Source: JBFWVR01 sp050246635
Lineage (GTDB): Bacteria; Acidobacteriota; Vicinamibacteria; Vicinamibacterales; UBA2999
Reading direction: 5' to 3'
Assembly: GCA_050246635.1 (NCBI GenBank)
Contig: JBFWVR010000007.1
Location: forward strand, 124,001 to 188,000
DNA: 64,000 nt
Shown: positions 26,545-34,863 of the stretch, piece after piece
Numbering within the stretch: position 1 is the stretch's first letter
Layout: every line of letters begins with the position of its first letter
Notes under the pieces: model-generated
The model's database searches: none
Told to the model about the DNA's origin: nothing
What the model saw: only the letters and a program-made list of their open reading frames with translations
Made by a program: the position numbers and the translations under genes

Positions 26545-27953
26545 GGCTGTCTCTCCGCGCTGCCGGACGCATCCGCCGCCGGCAGCCACCCGCCGCCGAG
26601 CGCCTTGTAGAGCTGCACGAGGGCGGTCAGGCGGTCGCCCGTCGTGGTCGCCACGGCGTCCTCGACCGAGAGCTGCGTTCGCTCGGCATCGAGCACGGCC
26701 TGGAAGTCGATGAGGCCTGCCTGGTACTCGGTGCGGGCGAGGTCGGCCGCGCGTTGCGCCGCGTCCGCGGCCGCCGTGAGCGACGCCAGCTGCTGCCGGC
26801 TCGCCTCGAGCGAGGCCAGGGCATCCTCCACGTCCTGCAGGGCCGCGAGCACTGCGGCCTCGTAAGCGAGCACCGCCTGTTCCAGGACGGCGTCCTGGAC
26901 GGCAATCTGCTGGCGGATCCGTCCGCCATCGAAGATCGTCTGGAAGAGGCTCGCGGCCGCTGATGCCGCGAGCGACGCCCCGCCGGTCGCCGCGCCGGCA
27001 ACGAGGTTCGCGCCGATCGACCCCGAGAGGCCGAACTGGGGGTACCGGGCCGTGCGCGCCGCCGCGGTCCTGGCCGTCTCGGCCACCACCCGGCGCTCCG
27101 CCGCGCGGATGTCCGGGCGCTGGCGCAGCACTTCGAACGGCACGCCGATCCCGATGCGTGCGGGCACGTCCGGCAGCGTGGCCGGCGCGGCGAGCAGGCC
27201 ATCGAGCGCCGATGGCGCCGCGCCGCACAGCACGGCTATCGCATGCCGTCCCTGCGCGAGACGGGCCTCGATCGCGGGAATCTGCGCACGCGTCTGTTCC
27301 AGGTTCGCGCGCGCCCGCTGAACGTCGAGGTCACCAACCAGGCCGGCCTGCGCGCGGAAGCCCGTCAGCTCCAGCGTCTCGGCCTGGCTGGCCTCGTTGC
27401 GACGCGCAATCGCGAGGCGTGCCTGCTCGGTGCGCAAGTCGAAGTAGGCACGCCCCAGCTCGCCCGTCAACGAGACCTCCGCGGCATGCAGGTCGGCGAC
27501 GGTCGCCGCCGCGTCGGCGGCCGCGGCAATCGTGGTCTTGCGATTCCCCCCGAAGACGTCGGGCTCCCAGCTGGCGTCGAAGCCGGCCGAGAAGAGCGCG
27601 TTCCCGTGCCGCTGGTCGGAGGCAGTCCCCGAGGCACTGACGGCCGGCACGAGCGCCGAGGCCGCCAGCAGCCGTTGCGCCCGTGCCTGGCGTACGCGCG
27701 CCTCCGCCGTCTGCAGGTCGAGCGAGCTCGTGACCGCCCGCTCCACGAGCGCGTCGAGCGTGGCATCGCCGAGGCCCTCCCACCAGCGTGAGAGATCGCT
27801 GGTTCCCTCGACGACGTCCTGACCGGCTGATGTCCACCGTGTCGGCACGACGGTGTCGACGGGCGTGGCCGTCATCGACCCCGTGGTCGCGCAGCCCGGG
27901 AGCAGGAGCGCCAACGCCAGGCCGCCGAACAGGTGAAGGTGGGCAGGTCTCAT
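26541..27953 (-). CDS. NodT/OprM-type outer-membrane efflux lipoprotein
   Basis: A 470-residue TolC-superfamily channel protein with a lipoprotein leader (FGGLALALLLPGCATTG; lipidated Cys in PGC). The two repeats of the outer-membrane efflux fold are visible (residues about 60-240 and 260-460, with RARANLEQTRAQIPAIEARLA and YQAGLIDFQAVLDAER). It is the first gene of the four-gene export operon and follows the sensor kinase gene by 78 nt, so it may be read from its own promoter under control of that two-component system. Confidence 0.9.
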   Translation of the reverse strand: MRPAHLHLFGGLALALLLPGCATTGSMTATPVDTVVPTRWTSAGQDVVEGTSDLSRWWEGLGDATLDALVERAVTSSLDLQTAEARVRQARAQRLLAASALVPAVSASGTASDQRHGNALFSAGFDASWEPDVFGGNRKTTIAAAADAAATVADLHAAEVSLTGELGRAYFDLRTEQARLAIARRNEASQAETLELTGFRAQAGLVGDLDVQRARANLEQTRAQIPAIEARLAQGRHAIAVLCGAAPSALDGLLAAPATLPDVPARIGIGVPFEVLRQRPDIRAAERRVVAETARTAAARTARYPQFGLSGSIGANLVAGAATGGASLAASAAASLFQTIFDGGRIRQQIAVQDAVLEQAVLAYEAAVLAALQDVEDALASLEASRQQLASLTAAADAAQRAADLARTEYQAGLIDFQAVLDAERTQLSVEDAVATTTGDRLTALVQLYKALGGGWLPAADASGSAERQP

Positions 27954-28031
27954 CACGAACGTCCCTACCTGATTGGACGACGGCGGCTGGCCGTGGCCCG
28001 TCAAGAGACGTCGTGGTTGGGTAAAGAAGTG

Positions 28032-29384
28032 TCAGCCGTGACGCGGAGCCGGCGCACCGGCGGGGAGCCGGATGGTGACCACCAGGCCGCCGTTCCCGGC
28101 ATTGGCCGCGGCGATCGTGCCGTGGTGGAGGTCGATGGCACGCCTCGCGATGGCCAGGCCCAACCCGACGCCACCGGTCGCGCGGTTGCGCGCGGGCTCG
28201 CTGCGGTGGAACGGGGTGAAGATACGTTCGAGCTCCCCGGGCGCGACACCGGGCCCGTGATCGCGGACCTCGACGACCACGTCTCCCGCGTCCGGCCGGG
28301 CACCGACCTCTACGGTCGTGCCCTCGCGTGTGTACCGGACGGCGTTGCGCACGACGTTGTCGATGGCGCTGGCAAGTAGTTCGGGATCGCCCGGGACCGG
28401 CGGCAGCCGTTCGGCCTCGAGCGTGACCGACTTGTGCTGGCGCTCTGCCTCGTACCGCGCATCGTCGGTGACGTGGCGGAGGACGCCGGCGAGATCGACA
28501 TCTGTCTCGGACCTGCCGGCGCCGCTCTCGGCACGCGCCAACGCGAGGATCCGCCCAATCAGGTCGTTCATGCGGTCGGCCTCGAGCACGATACGATCGA
28601 GGTCGGGTTGGGCGGCGGGAGCCGCCTTGCGGCGCGCCAGTTCCAGGGCCACGTTGAGCCGCGCCAGCGGGGACCGCAGCTCGTGCGACATGTCCGACAG
28701 CAACTGGCTCTGTGCGTGGACGAGCGCCTGGAGCCGGCCCGCCATCATGTCGAAGTCGCGAACGACCTCCCCGACCTCGTCGTTGCGCCGGCCCGCGCTC
28801 GGCCCGACGCGGGCTTCGAGGTCGCCGGCGGCCAACCGGCGGCTCGTGTCCCGCACGTGTCGGAGCGGCGCGGCCAGGTACCGCGCCAGGATGAAACACG
28901 CCAGCCCCGAAATGAGGATGGCCAGGGTGAAGTTGCGATAGGGGAACGCGGGTGAGAGCCGGATGGCGTCGAAGCCGGGTTGCGCCCGACCGGCCGCACG
29001 GTATCGCGCCCCGTTGTCACCCGGCAGCGTCACGACCGCGACACGACCGTCGTCACGGCCGCCGAGGATGGTACCCGGAGCCCACTCCAGGTAGGTCGGC
29101 AGCGCGCCCGCCGCGGCGGGCGACGAGACGCAGAGGGCGCGGCCCCCGGCGTCGAACAGGGCGAATTGCAGCCGCCCCTGCCGCTCGACGAGCGCCGCGA
29201 AGCGCTGGCAGGCCCGAGCGCCGCCCTCGTCGGCCAGCATGGACGTGGCGAGCAGGCCGTACTGCCGCACGTGGTCCTGCAGGCGCACGTCGGTGCCCCG
29301 GTCGGGCAGCAGGGCGAACACGCCCAGCAGAGTCGCCGTCAGCAACCAGAACCCGAGAAAGATCTTGAGCGCCAGGCCGCTCAT
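28032..29384 (-). CDS. CpxA-like sensor histidine kinase
   Basis: A 450-residue membrane kinase with two membrane helices (residues about 8-26 and 151-168) bounding a periplasmic sensor of about 125 residues. A HAMP domain follows, then a HisKA domain with phospho-acceptor His234 (SDMSHELRSPLARL). The ATPase domain contains DNVVRNAVRYT, DHGPGVA and GGVGLGLAI. It should phosphorylate the response regulator encoded 4 nt upstream. The adjacent efflux operon suggests envelope-stress or toxic-compound sensing, as in CpxA; the ligand is unknown. Confidence 0.92.
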   Translation of the reverse strand: MSGLALKIFLGFWLLTATLLGVFALLPDRGTDVRLQDHVRQYGLLATSMLADEGGARACQRFAALVERQGRLQFALFDAGGRALCVSSPAAAGALPTYLEWAPGTILGGRDDGRVAVVTLPGDNGARYRAAGRAQPGFDAIRLSPAFPYRNFTLAILISGLACFILARYLAAPLRHVRDTSRRLAAGDLEARVGPSAGRRNDEVGEVVRDFDMMAGRLQALVHAQSQLLSDMSHELRSPLARLNVALELARRKAAPAAQPDLDRIVLEADRMNDLIGRILALARAESGAGRSETDVDLAGVLRHVTDDARYEAERQHKSVTLEAERLPPVPGDPELLASAIDNVVRNAVRYTREGTTVEVGARPDAGDVVVEVRDHGPGVAPGELERIFTPFHRSEPARNRATGGVGLGLAIARRAIDLHHGTIAAANAGNGGLVVTIRLPAGAPAPRHG

Positions 29385-29388
29385 GTCG

Positions 29389-30087
29389 TCAGCCCGCCGC
29401 CGGCAGCGCGTAGATGTAGCCTACTCCGCGGATCGTCTTGATCCGCTCCTCGCCACCGGGCCGATCCCCGAGCTTCCGACGGATCTTGCTGATGTGCATG
29501 TCGATGCTGCGATCGAACGGGTCGTAGTGTCGGCCCAGGACGCCCTCCGCGATGGCATCGCGCGTCACCGTCTGGCCGGCTGTCTCGAGCAGGCGTTTCA
29601 GGATGTCGAACTCCACGCTCGTGACGTCGATGGACTCGCCGCCTCGCGTCACCAATCGCGCCGCCGGGTCCAACACGACGTCGTCCACGCGCAGGACCGT
29701 CCGGGCGGACCCGGAGCCGCCCCCGTCCAGCCGTCGGAGCACCGCACGAATGCGCGCGGTGAGCTCGCGGGGGTTGAATGGCTTCGGCACGTAGTCGTCC
29801 GCGCCCAGCTCCAGCCCCACGATCCGGTCGACGTCGTCGCCGCGGGCCGTGAGCAGCACGACCGGCAGAGTCGAGATCTGCCGGATCTGCCGGAGGATGT
29901 CGAAGCCGTTCACCTGGGGGAGCATGACGTCGAGGATGATCAGCGCGTACCCGCCGGACGTCGCGCGCGCCGGGACGTCCGCGCCGCCCGGAAGCGCGTC
30001 GACGACGAAACCTTCCTGCCCGAGGAGCTCGGTGAGCAGCGTCGTGAGCTCGACATCGTCGTCGACGATCAGGAGCCGCGTGGCCAT
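29389..30087 (-). CDS. CpxR/OmpR-type response regulator
   Basis: A 232-residue regulator with a receiver domain (acidic pair DD near residue 10, phospho-acceptor Asp53 in LIILDVMLPQVNG, LTARG, KPFNP) and a winged-helix output domain (VTSVEFDILKRLLE, SIDMHISKIRRKLG, IKTIRGVGYIY). The ATG at 30087 is chosen because the receiver begins there (MATRLLIVDDD). It is first in a two-gene operon with the kinase. A tandem GTAAA-type site lies upstream at 30219-30235. Confidence 0.93.
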   Translation of the reverse strand: MATRLLIVDDDVELTTLLTELLGQEGFVVDALPGGADVPARATSGGYALIILDVMLPQVNGFDILRQIRQISTLPVVLLTARGDDVDRIVGLELGADDYVPKPFNPRELTARIRAVLRRLDGGGSGSARTVLRVDDVVLDPAARLVTRGGESIDVTSVEFDILKRLLETAGQTVTRDAIAEGVLGRHYDPFDRSIDMHISKIRRKLGDRPGGEERIKTIRGVGYIYALPAAG

Positions 30088-30218
30088 CGTGGCCGCACTA
30101 TGCCCGATGGCGATGGAGGATTCAACCGGCATACCGTGCCTGTCGTGCCATCCCATCACGGCTCGGCGCCCGTTGCTGTCGGGATTTGTAAAGCCACGGC
30201 ACACGCCTGTCGCGCGCC

Positions 30219-30235
30219 CTTACCGATTCTTTACC
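30219..30235 (-). promoter_or_regulatory. CpxR-like tandem site
   Basis: The minus strand reads GGTAAAGAATCGGTAAG, a direct repeat of GGTAA with an 11-bp period, close to the CpxR pattern GTAAA-N(4-8)-GTAAA. It sits in the 203-nt divergent region between the response regulator gene and the TPR-hydrolase gene, about 55 nt before the latter's ATG. A further GTAAA lies at 30188-30192, and GGTAAAGAA recurs at 28020-28028 before the efflux operon. Confidence 0.45.
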
Positions 30236-30290
30236 GTGCGCTCATGTCTCCTTCATGAGACGGCGGCCGCCGGACCACTACGCTGTCCGG

Positions 30291-32969
30291 ATGATCCACT
30301 GTGCACGACCCGTCATCTTGTTCCTCTCCGTCGCGGCCATCGTCTGGGGCACGGATGCCCCGGCCGCGCAGTCACATACGACGTCGCACGCGCCCGCGGC
30401 CGCTCAGGCGGCTGCTGGCGCCCCCCTCGCGCCGCTCCTCGATGGCCTCGGGACGCACCATCGCCCCGTGACCACCACGGTGCCCCGGGCGCAGGCCTTC
30501 TTCGACCAGGGCCTGCGGCTGCTCTATGCGTTCAACTTCCTCGAGGCGGACCGGTCCTTCCGCGAGGCCGCGCGCCTCGATCCGGCGCTGGCGATGGCTT
30601 CCTGGGGGCGCGCCATGGCCCTGGGCCCGAACATCAACGCCCCGATGACGGTCGAGGACGGCCGCGCAGCCTTCGCCGCCGCGCAGCGTGCGCGTGAGCT
30701 GAAGGCAGGGGCCTCGCCGGTCGAGCAGGCGCTCATCGACGCCGTTGCCCTGCGCTTCGCACCCGATGGCGCGGGCGATCGCGACGCGCTCGACCAGGCG
30801 TACGCGGCCCGCATGCAGGAGCTCGCGGCTGCCTATCCAGACGACTCGGACATCGGCACGTTGGCCGCCGCGGCGTTCATGCAGACGATCGCCTGGGACT
30901 ACTGGGCGGCCGACGGCACGCCGCGGCCGGGTGTCCTGCCGCTGATGGCCTCCATGGAGGCCCTGATTGCGCGGCACCCCTCCCATGCCGGCCTGCACCA
31001 CTACTACATCCATCTCGTCGAGGCCTCAGACCGGTACCACGTGCGGGCCGAGAAGAGCGCCGATGCGCTCGTCGGCGCCATGCCCGGCGCCGGCCACATG
31101 GTGCACATGCCGTCCCACATCTACCTCCGGGTGGGCCGCTACGCCGACGCGATTCGTGTGAACCAGGACGCCGCGCTGGCGGACGAGGACTACATCGCGC
31201 AGTGCCGGGCACAGGGCCTGTACCCGGTCGCCTACTACCCGCACAACATCCACTTCCTGTGGACCGCCGGCACGGTGGAGGGTCGAAGCGTGATGGCCAT
31301 CGACGCCGCGCGCAAGGTCGCGGACAAGGTGCCGCACCACATGGCGGGCGCGCTGGCGTGGACGCACGACTTCCCGGTGGTGCCGTTCTACGCCTACGTG
31401 CGTTTCGGCCGGTGGGAGGAGATCCTGAGCGAACCGCGGCCGCACGTCGACGCGCCCTACCCGCAGGGCGTCTGGCACTACGCCCGCGCCCTGGCGCGCA
31501 TCGCGCGTGGGGAACTCGGCAAGGCACGCGAGGAGCTGGCGGCGCTGGAGGCCGCCCGCGCGGACCGCGCGCTGGAAACCACCTTTGCCGGCGCGCCGCT
31601 GGCCCAGAACCTCGACATCGCCCTCGAGGAGGTGCGCGCCGAGCTCGCCGCCCGTGACGGCGACTGGGAGACGGCAATCGCGGCGGCCACACGCGGTGTC
31701 ACGCTCCAGGACGCGCAGCCCTACAACGAGCCCGAGACCTGGCACCGGCCGGTGCGGCTGGTGCTCGGCGGCATCCTGATCGATGCGGGACGCTACGCGG
31801 AGGCCGAGCCGGTCTTCCGCGAGGACCTGCGCCGGCATCCCGAGACGGGCTGGGCGCTCATCGGCCTCGCGCAGAGCCTGCGCGGGCAAGGCAAACGGGA
31901 CGAGGCGCGGCTCGCCGAGGCACGCTTCCAGCGGGCCTGGGCACGGGCGGACATCGCGCTGACGGGCTCACGCTTTGCGTCCGTGGTGCGATCGGCCACG
32001 GACGCCGCGCCTCGCACGACGACGGACAGGGCGGCCATGGACCACGCGCTCGGGATCGTGGCGTCTGCGGTGCCCCCCGGATCGACCGCGCCGGCCGGCA
32101 CCGGCGCCGCGACCGCTCCGACTCCTTCGTGTGCGTCGTGTGCGTCGTGGCTGGATGCTCCTGAGCGCACGCGCCGCGAGGTCCGCCTGCGGAACGGCGT
32201 GCGCCTCAGCTACGTGGAGCAGGGTCCAGCCGACGGTCGGGTGCTGCTGCTCCTGCACGGCTACACCGACTCGGCGGCGTCGTGGGCGCGGGTCATGCCG
32301 ATGCTGCCACAGGCCTACCGCGTCATCGCCATCGACCAGCGCGGGCATGGCCACTCGGATCGCCCCCGGGACGGCTACTCCATGCCGCAGATGGCGCGCG
32401 ACGCGGTGCAGCTGCTCGACGCGCTCGGCATCGAGCGCGCCGTGGTCGTGGGCCACTCGATGGGCAGCCTGATCGCGAGACAGATTGCGGTGCTGGCGCC
32501 GGAACGGGTCGACCGACTCGTGCTCGTCGGCACCGCCGAGCGGGTCGATCCGGCGGGGGTCGAAGAGCTCGTCACGGCGGTCCGGGCCCTCGAGGATCCC
32601 ATCGACCGCGCGTTCATCGAGGCCTTCCAGGCGAGCACGGTCGTGGACCCGGTGCCCACCTGGTTCGACGACCTGATCATCGCGGACAACCAGCTGGTGC
32701 CGGCCCGCGTCTGGCAGGCGGCGGTGGACGGCATCCTGGCAACCGACGCGTCCGCCGACCCCACCCAGGTACGCGTGCCGACGCTGGTCGTCGGGGGCGA
32801 CAAGGACGCGTTCTTCTCCGAACAGAGCCAGCGCGCCCTGGCCGCCAGGATTCCTGGCGCGCGGGTGGCCATCAGCCGCGGGATTGGGCACGCGCCGCAC
32901 TGGGAGGAACCGGAGGTCTTCGTCCGCACGCTGCTCGCGTTCCTCGAGCCGAAGCAGTCGGATCGCTGA
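30291..32969 (+). CDS. Exported TPR protein fused to an alpha/beta hydrolase
   Basis: An 892-residue protein. A signal peptide (PVILFLSVAAIVWG) is followed by about 580 residues of TPR-like helical repeats (for example RLLYAFNFLEADRSFREAARLDP). A Thr/Pro-rich linker follows, and residues about 625-890 are an alpha/beta hydrolase with nucleophile Ser723 (GHSMGS), HGYTDSAASW and a C-terminal His (GIGHAPHW). The linker contains a translated 9-nt repeat (S-C-A twice, residue 613 on), suggesting that two adjacent genes were joined. The ATG at 30291 is chosen for its signal peptide. Substrate unknown. Confidence 0.82.
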   Translation: MIHCARPVILFLSVAAIVWGTDAPAAQSHTTSHAPAAAQAAAGAPLAPLLDGLGTHHRPVTTTVPRAQAFFDQGLRLLYAFNFLEADRSFREAARLDPALAMASWGRAMALGPNINAPMTVEDGRAAFAAAQRARELKAGASPVEQALIDAVALRFAPDGAGDRDALDQAYAARMQELAAAYPDDSDIGTLAAAAFMQTIAWDYWAADGTPRPGVLPLMASMEALIARHPSHAGLHHYYIHLVEASDRYHVRAEKSADALVGAMPGAGHMVHMPSHIYLRVGRYADAIRVNQDAALADEDYIAQCRAQGLYPVAYYPHNIHFLWTAGTVEGRSVMAIDAARKVADKVPHHMAGALAWTHDFPVVPFYAYVRFGRWEEILSEPRPHVDAPYPQGVWHYARALARIARGELGKAREELAALEAARADRALETTFAGAPLAQNLDIALEEVRAELAARDGDWETAIAAATRGVTLQDAQPYNEPETWHRPVRLVLGGILIDAGRYAEAEPVFREDLRRHPETGWALIGLAQSLRGQGKRDEARLAEARFQRAWARADIALTGSRFASVVRSATDAAPRTTTDRAAMDHALGIVASAVPPGSTAPAGTGAATAPTPSCASCASWLDAPERTRREVRLRNGVRLSYVEQGPADGRVLLLLHGYTDSAASWARVMPMLPQAYRVIAIDQRGHGHSDRPRDGYSMPQMARDAVQLLDALGIERAVVVGHSMGSLIARQIAVLAPERVDRLVLVGTAERVDPAGVEELVTAVRALEDPIDRAFIEAFQASTVVDPVPTWFDDLIIADNQLVPARVWQAAVDGILATDASADPTQVRVPTLVVGGDKDAFFSEQSQRALAARIPGARVAISRGIGHAPHWEEPEVFVRTLLAFLEPKQSDR
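32127..32147. repeat. 9-nt repeat (TCGTGTGCG) at a gene-fusion junction
   Basis: Two and a third copies of TCGTGTGCG, read in frame as S-C-A-S-C-A-S-W, exactly between the TPR part and the hydrolase part of the fusion protein. The unit resembles the TTCGTG-type intergenic arrays elsewhere in the window. Confidence 0.6.
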
Positions 32970-32991
32970 TCACGCTGCAGCCGTCGACACC

Positions 32992-33030
32992 CAAGGCCGG
33001 CCGCCTCGCCACCGAGACAGGCCGGCCTTG
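32992..33030. terminator. Hairpin with 11-bp perfect stem
   Basis: CAAGGCCGGCC (32992-33002) and GGCCGGCCTTG (33020-33030) form a perfect stem with a 17-nt loop, 23 nt after the stop of the TPR-hydrolase gene. It is a likely transcription end, although no U-run follows. Confidence 0.55.
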
Positions 33031-33054
33031 TCGTCTCATGCGGCCGGCAAAGAT

Positions 33055-33440
33055 GAGTCATCCGCGGATGAACGCGGATGCACGCGGATAGGTCCGGGCC
33101 GTTCCCGCGTGGGGTCGATGCCACGTCATCGGCGACGCACGCATGTCGACGGGCGATCACGGGGTTCATCCACAGATGAACGCGGATGAACACAGATGAC
33201 CGGTGTAGTCCAACCGACCTGTGGCGGGCCGGCTGCGTAGCAGCCGGGGCGTGAGTGGTGAAGGCGGAAGGACAAGACCCGTCGGAAAGGCAACATGTGG
33301 GTCTTGTCCTCCCGCCTTCACCACCCACGCGCGGCGCTTCGCGCCGCTGGCCCGCCTCAGCTCCGTACGGCAGGCATTACCTCCGTGTCTCCGTGTCTCT
33401 GTGTCTCTGTGGCTGCTTTCGTCCGCCATTCGCGAAAGCA
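33055..33440. repeat. Repeat-rich convergent intergenic region
   Basis: There is no gene in this stretch. It holds 9-nt-like arrays of the CGCGGATGA/CACAGATGA type at about 33058-33200. A near-perfect 26-bp inverted repeat follows (33255-33280 and 33299-33324, one mismatch, 18-nt spacer). Last is a CTCCGTGTCT-type 9-nt array at 33381-33413. The inverted repeat would form a very stable hairpin between the converging hydrolase and antiporter genes. Flanking GC-rich mini-hairpins (GCCGGCTGCGTAGCAGCCGG, near 33230) suggest a composite REP-like element. Confidence 0.8.
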
Positions 33441-34715
33441 TCACGAGGTGGGTTCGCCAACGCCGTAGTGCACGAGCACGCGGCGAACCGTGAGCCCCTG
33501 CACCAGGATGGAGAAGATCACCACGCTGTAGGTGCAGGCGACCAGCAGATCGCGTGCCGGGAACGGCGACAACGACAGCACCATCGCCACCGAGATGCCT
33601 CCTCGCAAGCCGCTCCAGGTCAGGATGGGCACGATGCCGCGGCTGAAGCGGCCGGCGACGCTCATGGCGGTGACCGGCACCGTGACCGACACGAGCCGCG
33701 CCGCCAGGACCAGCGGCACGGTCAGCACCGCTGCGGCCAGGAGCCCGGGGGCGATTTCGACCGCGATGAACTCCAGGCCAATCAGCAGGAAGAGCACGGC
33801 GTTCAGGATCTCGTCCACCATGTACCAGAAGGCGTCCACGTGCGCCTTGGTGTCCTCGCTCATCGCGAACTTCCGTCCGGGGTTCCCGATCAGCAGCCCG
33901 GCCGTGACCACGGCGATGGGCCCCGACACCTCGATCCAGAACGACACGGAGTACATGAACATCGCGAGTGCGACCGTAATCAGCAGCTCGAGCGAGTGCT
34001 CGTTGAGGCTCTTCAGGGCCTGGTACCCGACGTACCCCATGCCCAACCCGAGGGCGATGCCCCCCATCACCTCCCGCGCGAAGAAGGTGAGCAGCGGTCC
34101 CGCCTGCAGCGTCAGCTCCCCGGCCTCGCCACCGTTCGACAACCCTGCCACCGAGAGCAGGGCGAAGAACACCACCACGCTCACGCCGTCGTTGAAGAGC
34201 GACTCGCCCGCAATCTGCGACTCGAGGCCCTTCGGGGCCTTCAGCTCCTTCAGCAGGCCCATCACCGCGACCGGATCGGTCGGCGAGATGATGGCGCCGA
34301 ACACCAGGCAATAGAGCAGGGGCACCTCCATGCCGAGGACGCCGAACAGCCACCAGGTGCCGGTGCCGATGGCGGCCGTCGAGAGCAGCACACCAACCGT
34401 CGCCAGCGACGCAATCGTCCACTTGTGCTCGAGCAGGCCCTCCAGGTCGACGTTCAGCGCGCCCGCGAACAGCAGGAAACACAGCATCCCGTGCATCAGC
34501 GTCTCGTTGAAGTCGATCTCGCCGAGGAACGCCGACAGCGACTCGCGCAGGCCGAGCGTGGGGAACGCCGCCTCGACCGTGACGATCGCCAGGGAGCTGA
34601 CCAGCGCGACGACCAGCGTGCCGCTGGTGGCGGGAAGGTGCAGCAGCCGATGGTTCACGTAGCCAGCCACCGCGGCGACCGCGATGAGCACGGCGGCGGC
34701 ATCGAACGCGTTCAT
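33441..34715 (-). CDS. CPA1-family Na+/H+ (cation:proton) antiporter
   Basis: A 424-residue membrane protein with about twelve helices. It carries the CPA1 (NhaP-type) ion-site pattern SPTDPVAVMGLLKE followed by ESLFNDGVSVVVFF, in which the ND pair is the transport site. FLLFAGALNVDLEGL is the usual helix preceding these. There is no C-terminal regulatory domain. Predicted role is exchange of Na+ or K+ for H+ at the inner membrane for pH and salt balance. Confidence 0.92.
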   Translation of the reverse strand: MNAFDAAAVLIAVAAVAGYVNHRLLHLPATSGTLVVALVSSLAIVTVEAAFPTLGLRESLSAFLGEIDFNETLMHGMLCFLLFAGALNVDLEGLLEHKWTIASLATVGVLLSTAAIGTGTWWLFGVLGMEVPLLYCLVFGAIISPTDPVAVMGLLKELKAPKGLESQIAGESLFNDGVSVVVFFALLSVAGLSNGGEAGELTLQAGPLLTFFAREVMGGIALGLGMGYVGYQALKSLNEHSLELLITVALAMFMYSVSFWIEVSGPIAVVTAGLLIGNPGRKFAMSEDTKAHVDAFWYMVDEILNAVLFLLIGLEFIAVEIAPGLLAAAVLTVPLVLAARLVSVTVPVTAMSVAGRFSRGIVPILTWSGLRGGISVAMVLSLSPFPARDLLVACTYSVVIFSILVQGLTVRRVLVHYGVGEPTS

Positions 34716-34863
34716 CCCTCCATCATGCCGGAGACGTGGTTGACGGCAGGCGAAGAAAAAGCATAATTATCGGTCTCCGTGTGTGCCGTGTGCGCGGCTC
34801 AATGAATCCGGCTGCCCGCGTTGAACGTATCTTCAGACACCGGAAATCCGTCCTGACTGGCAG

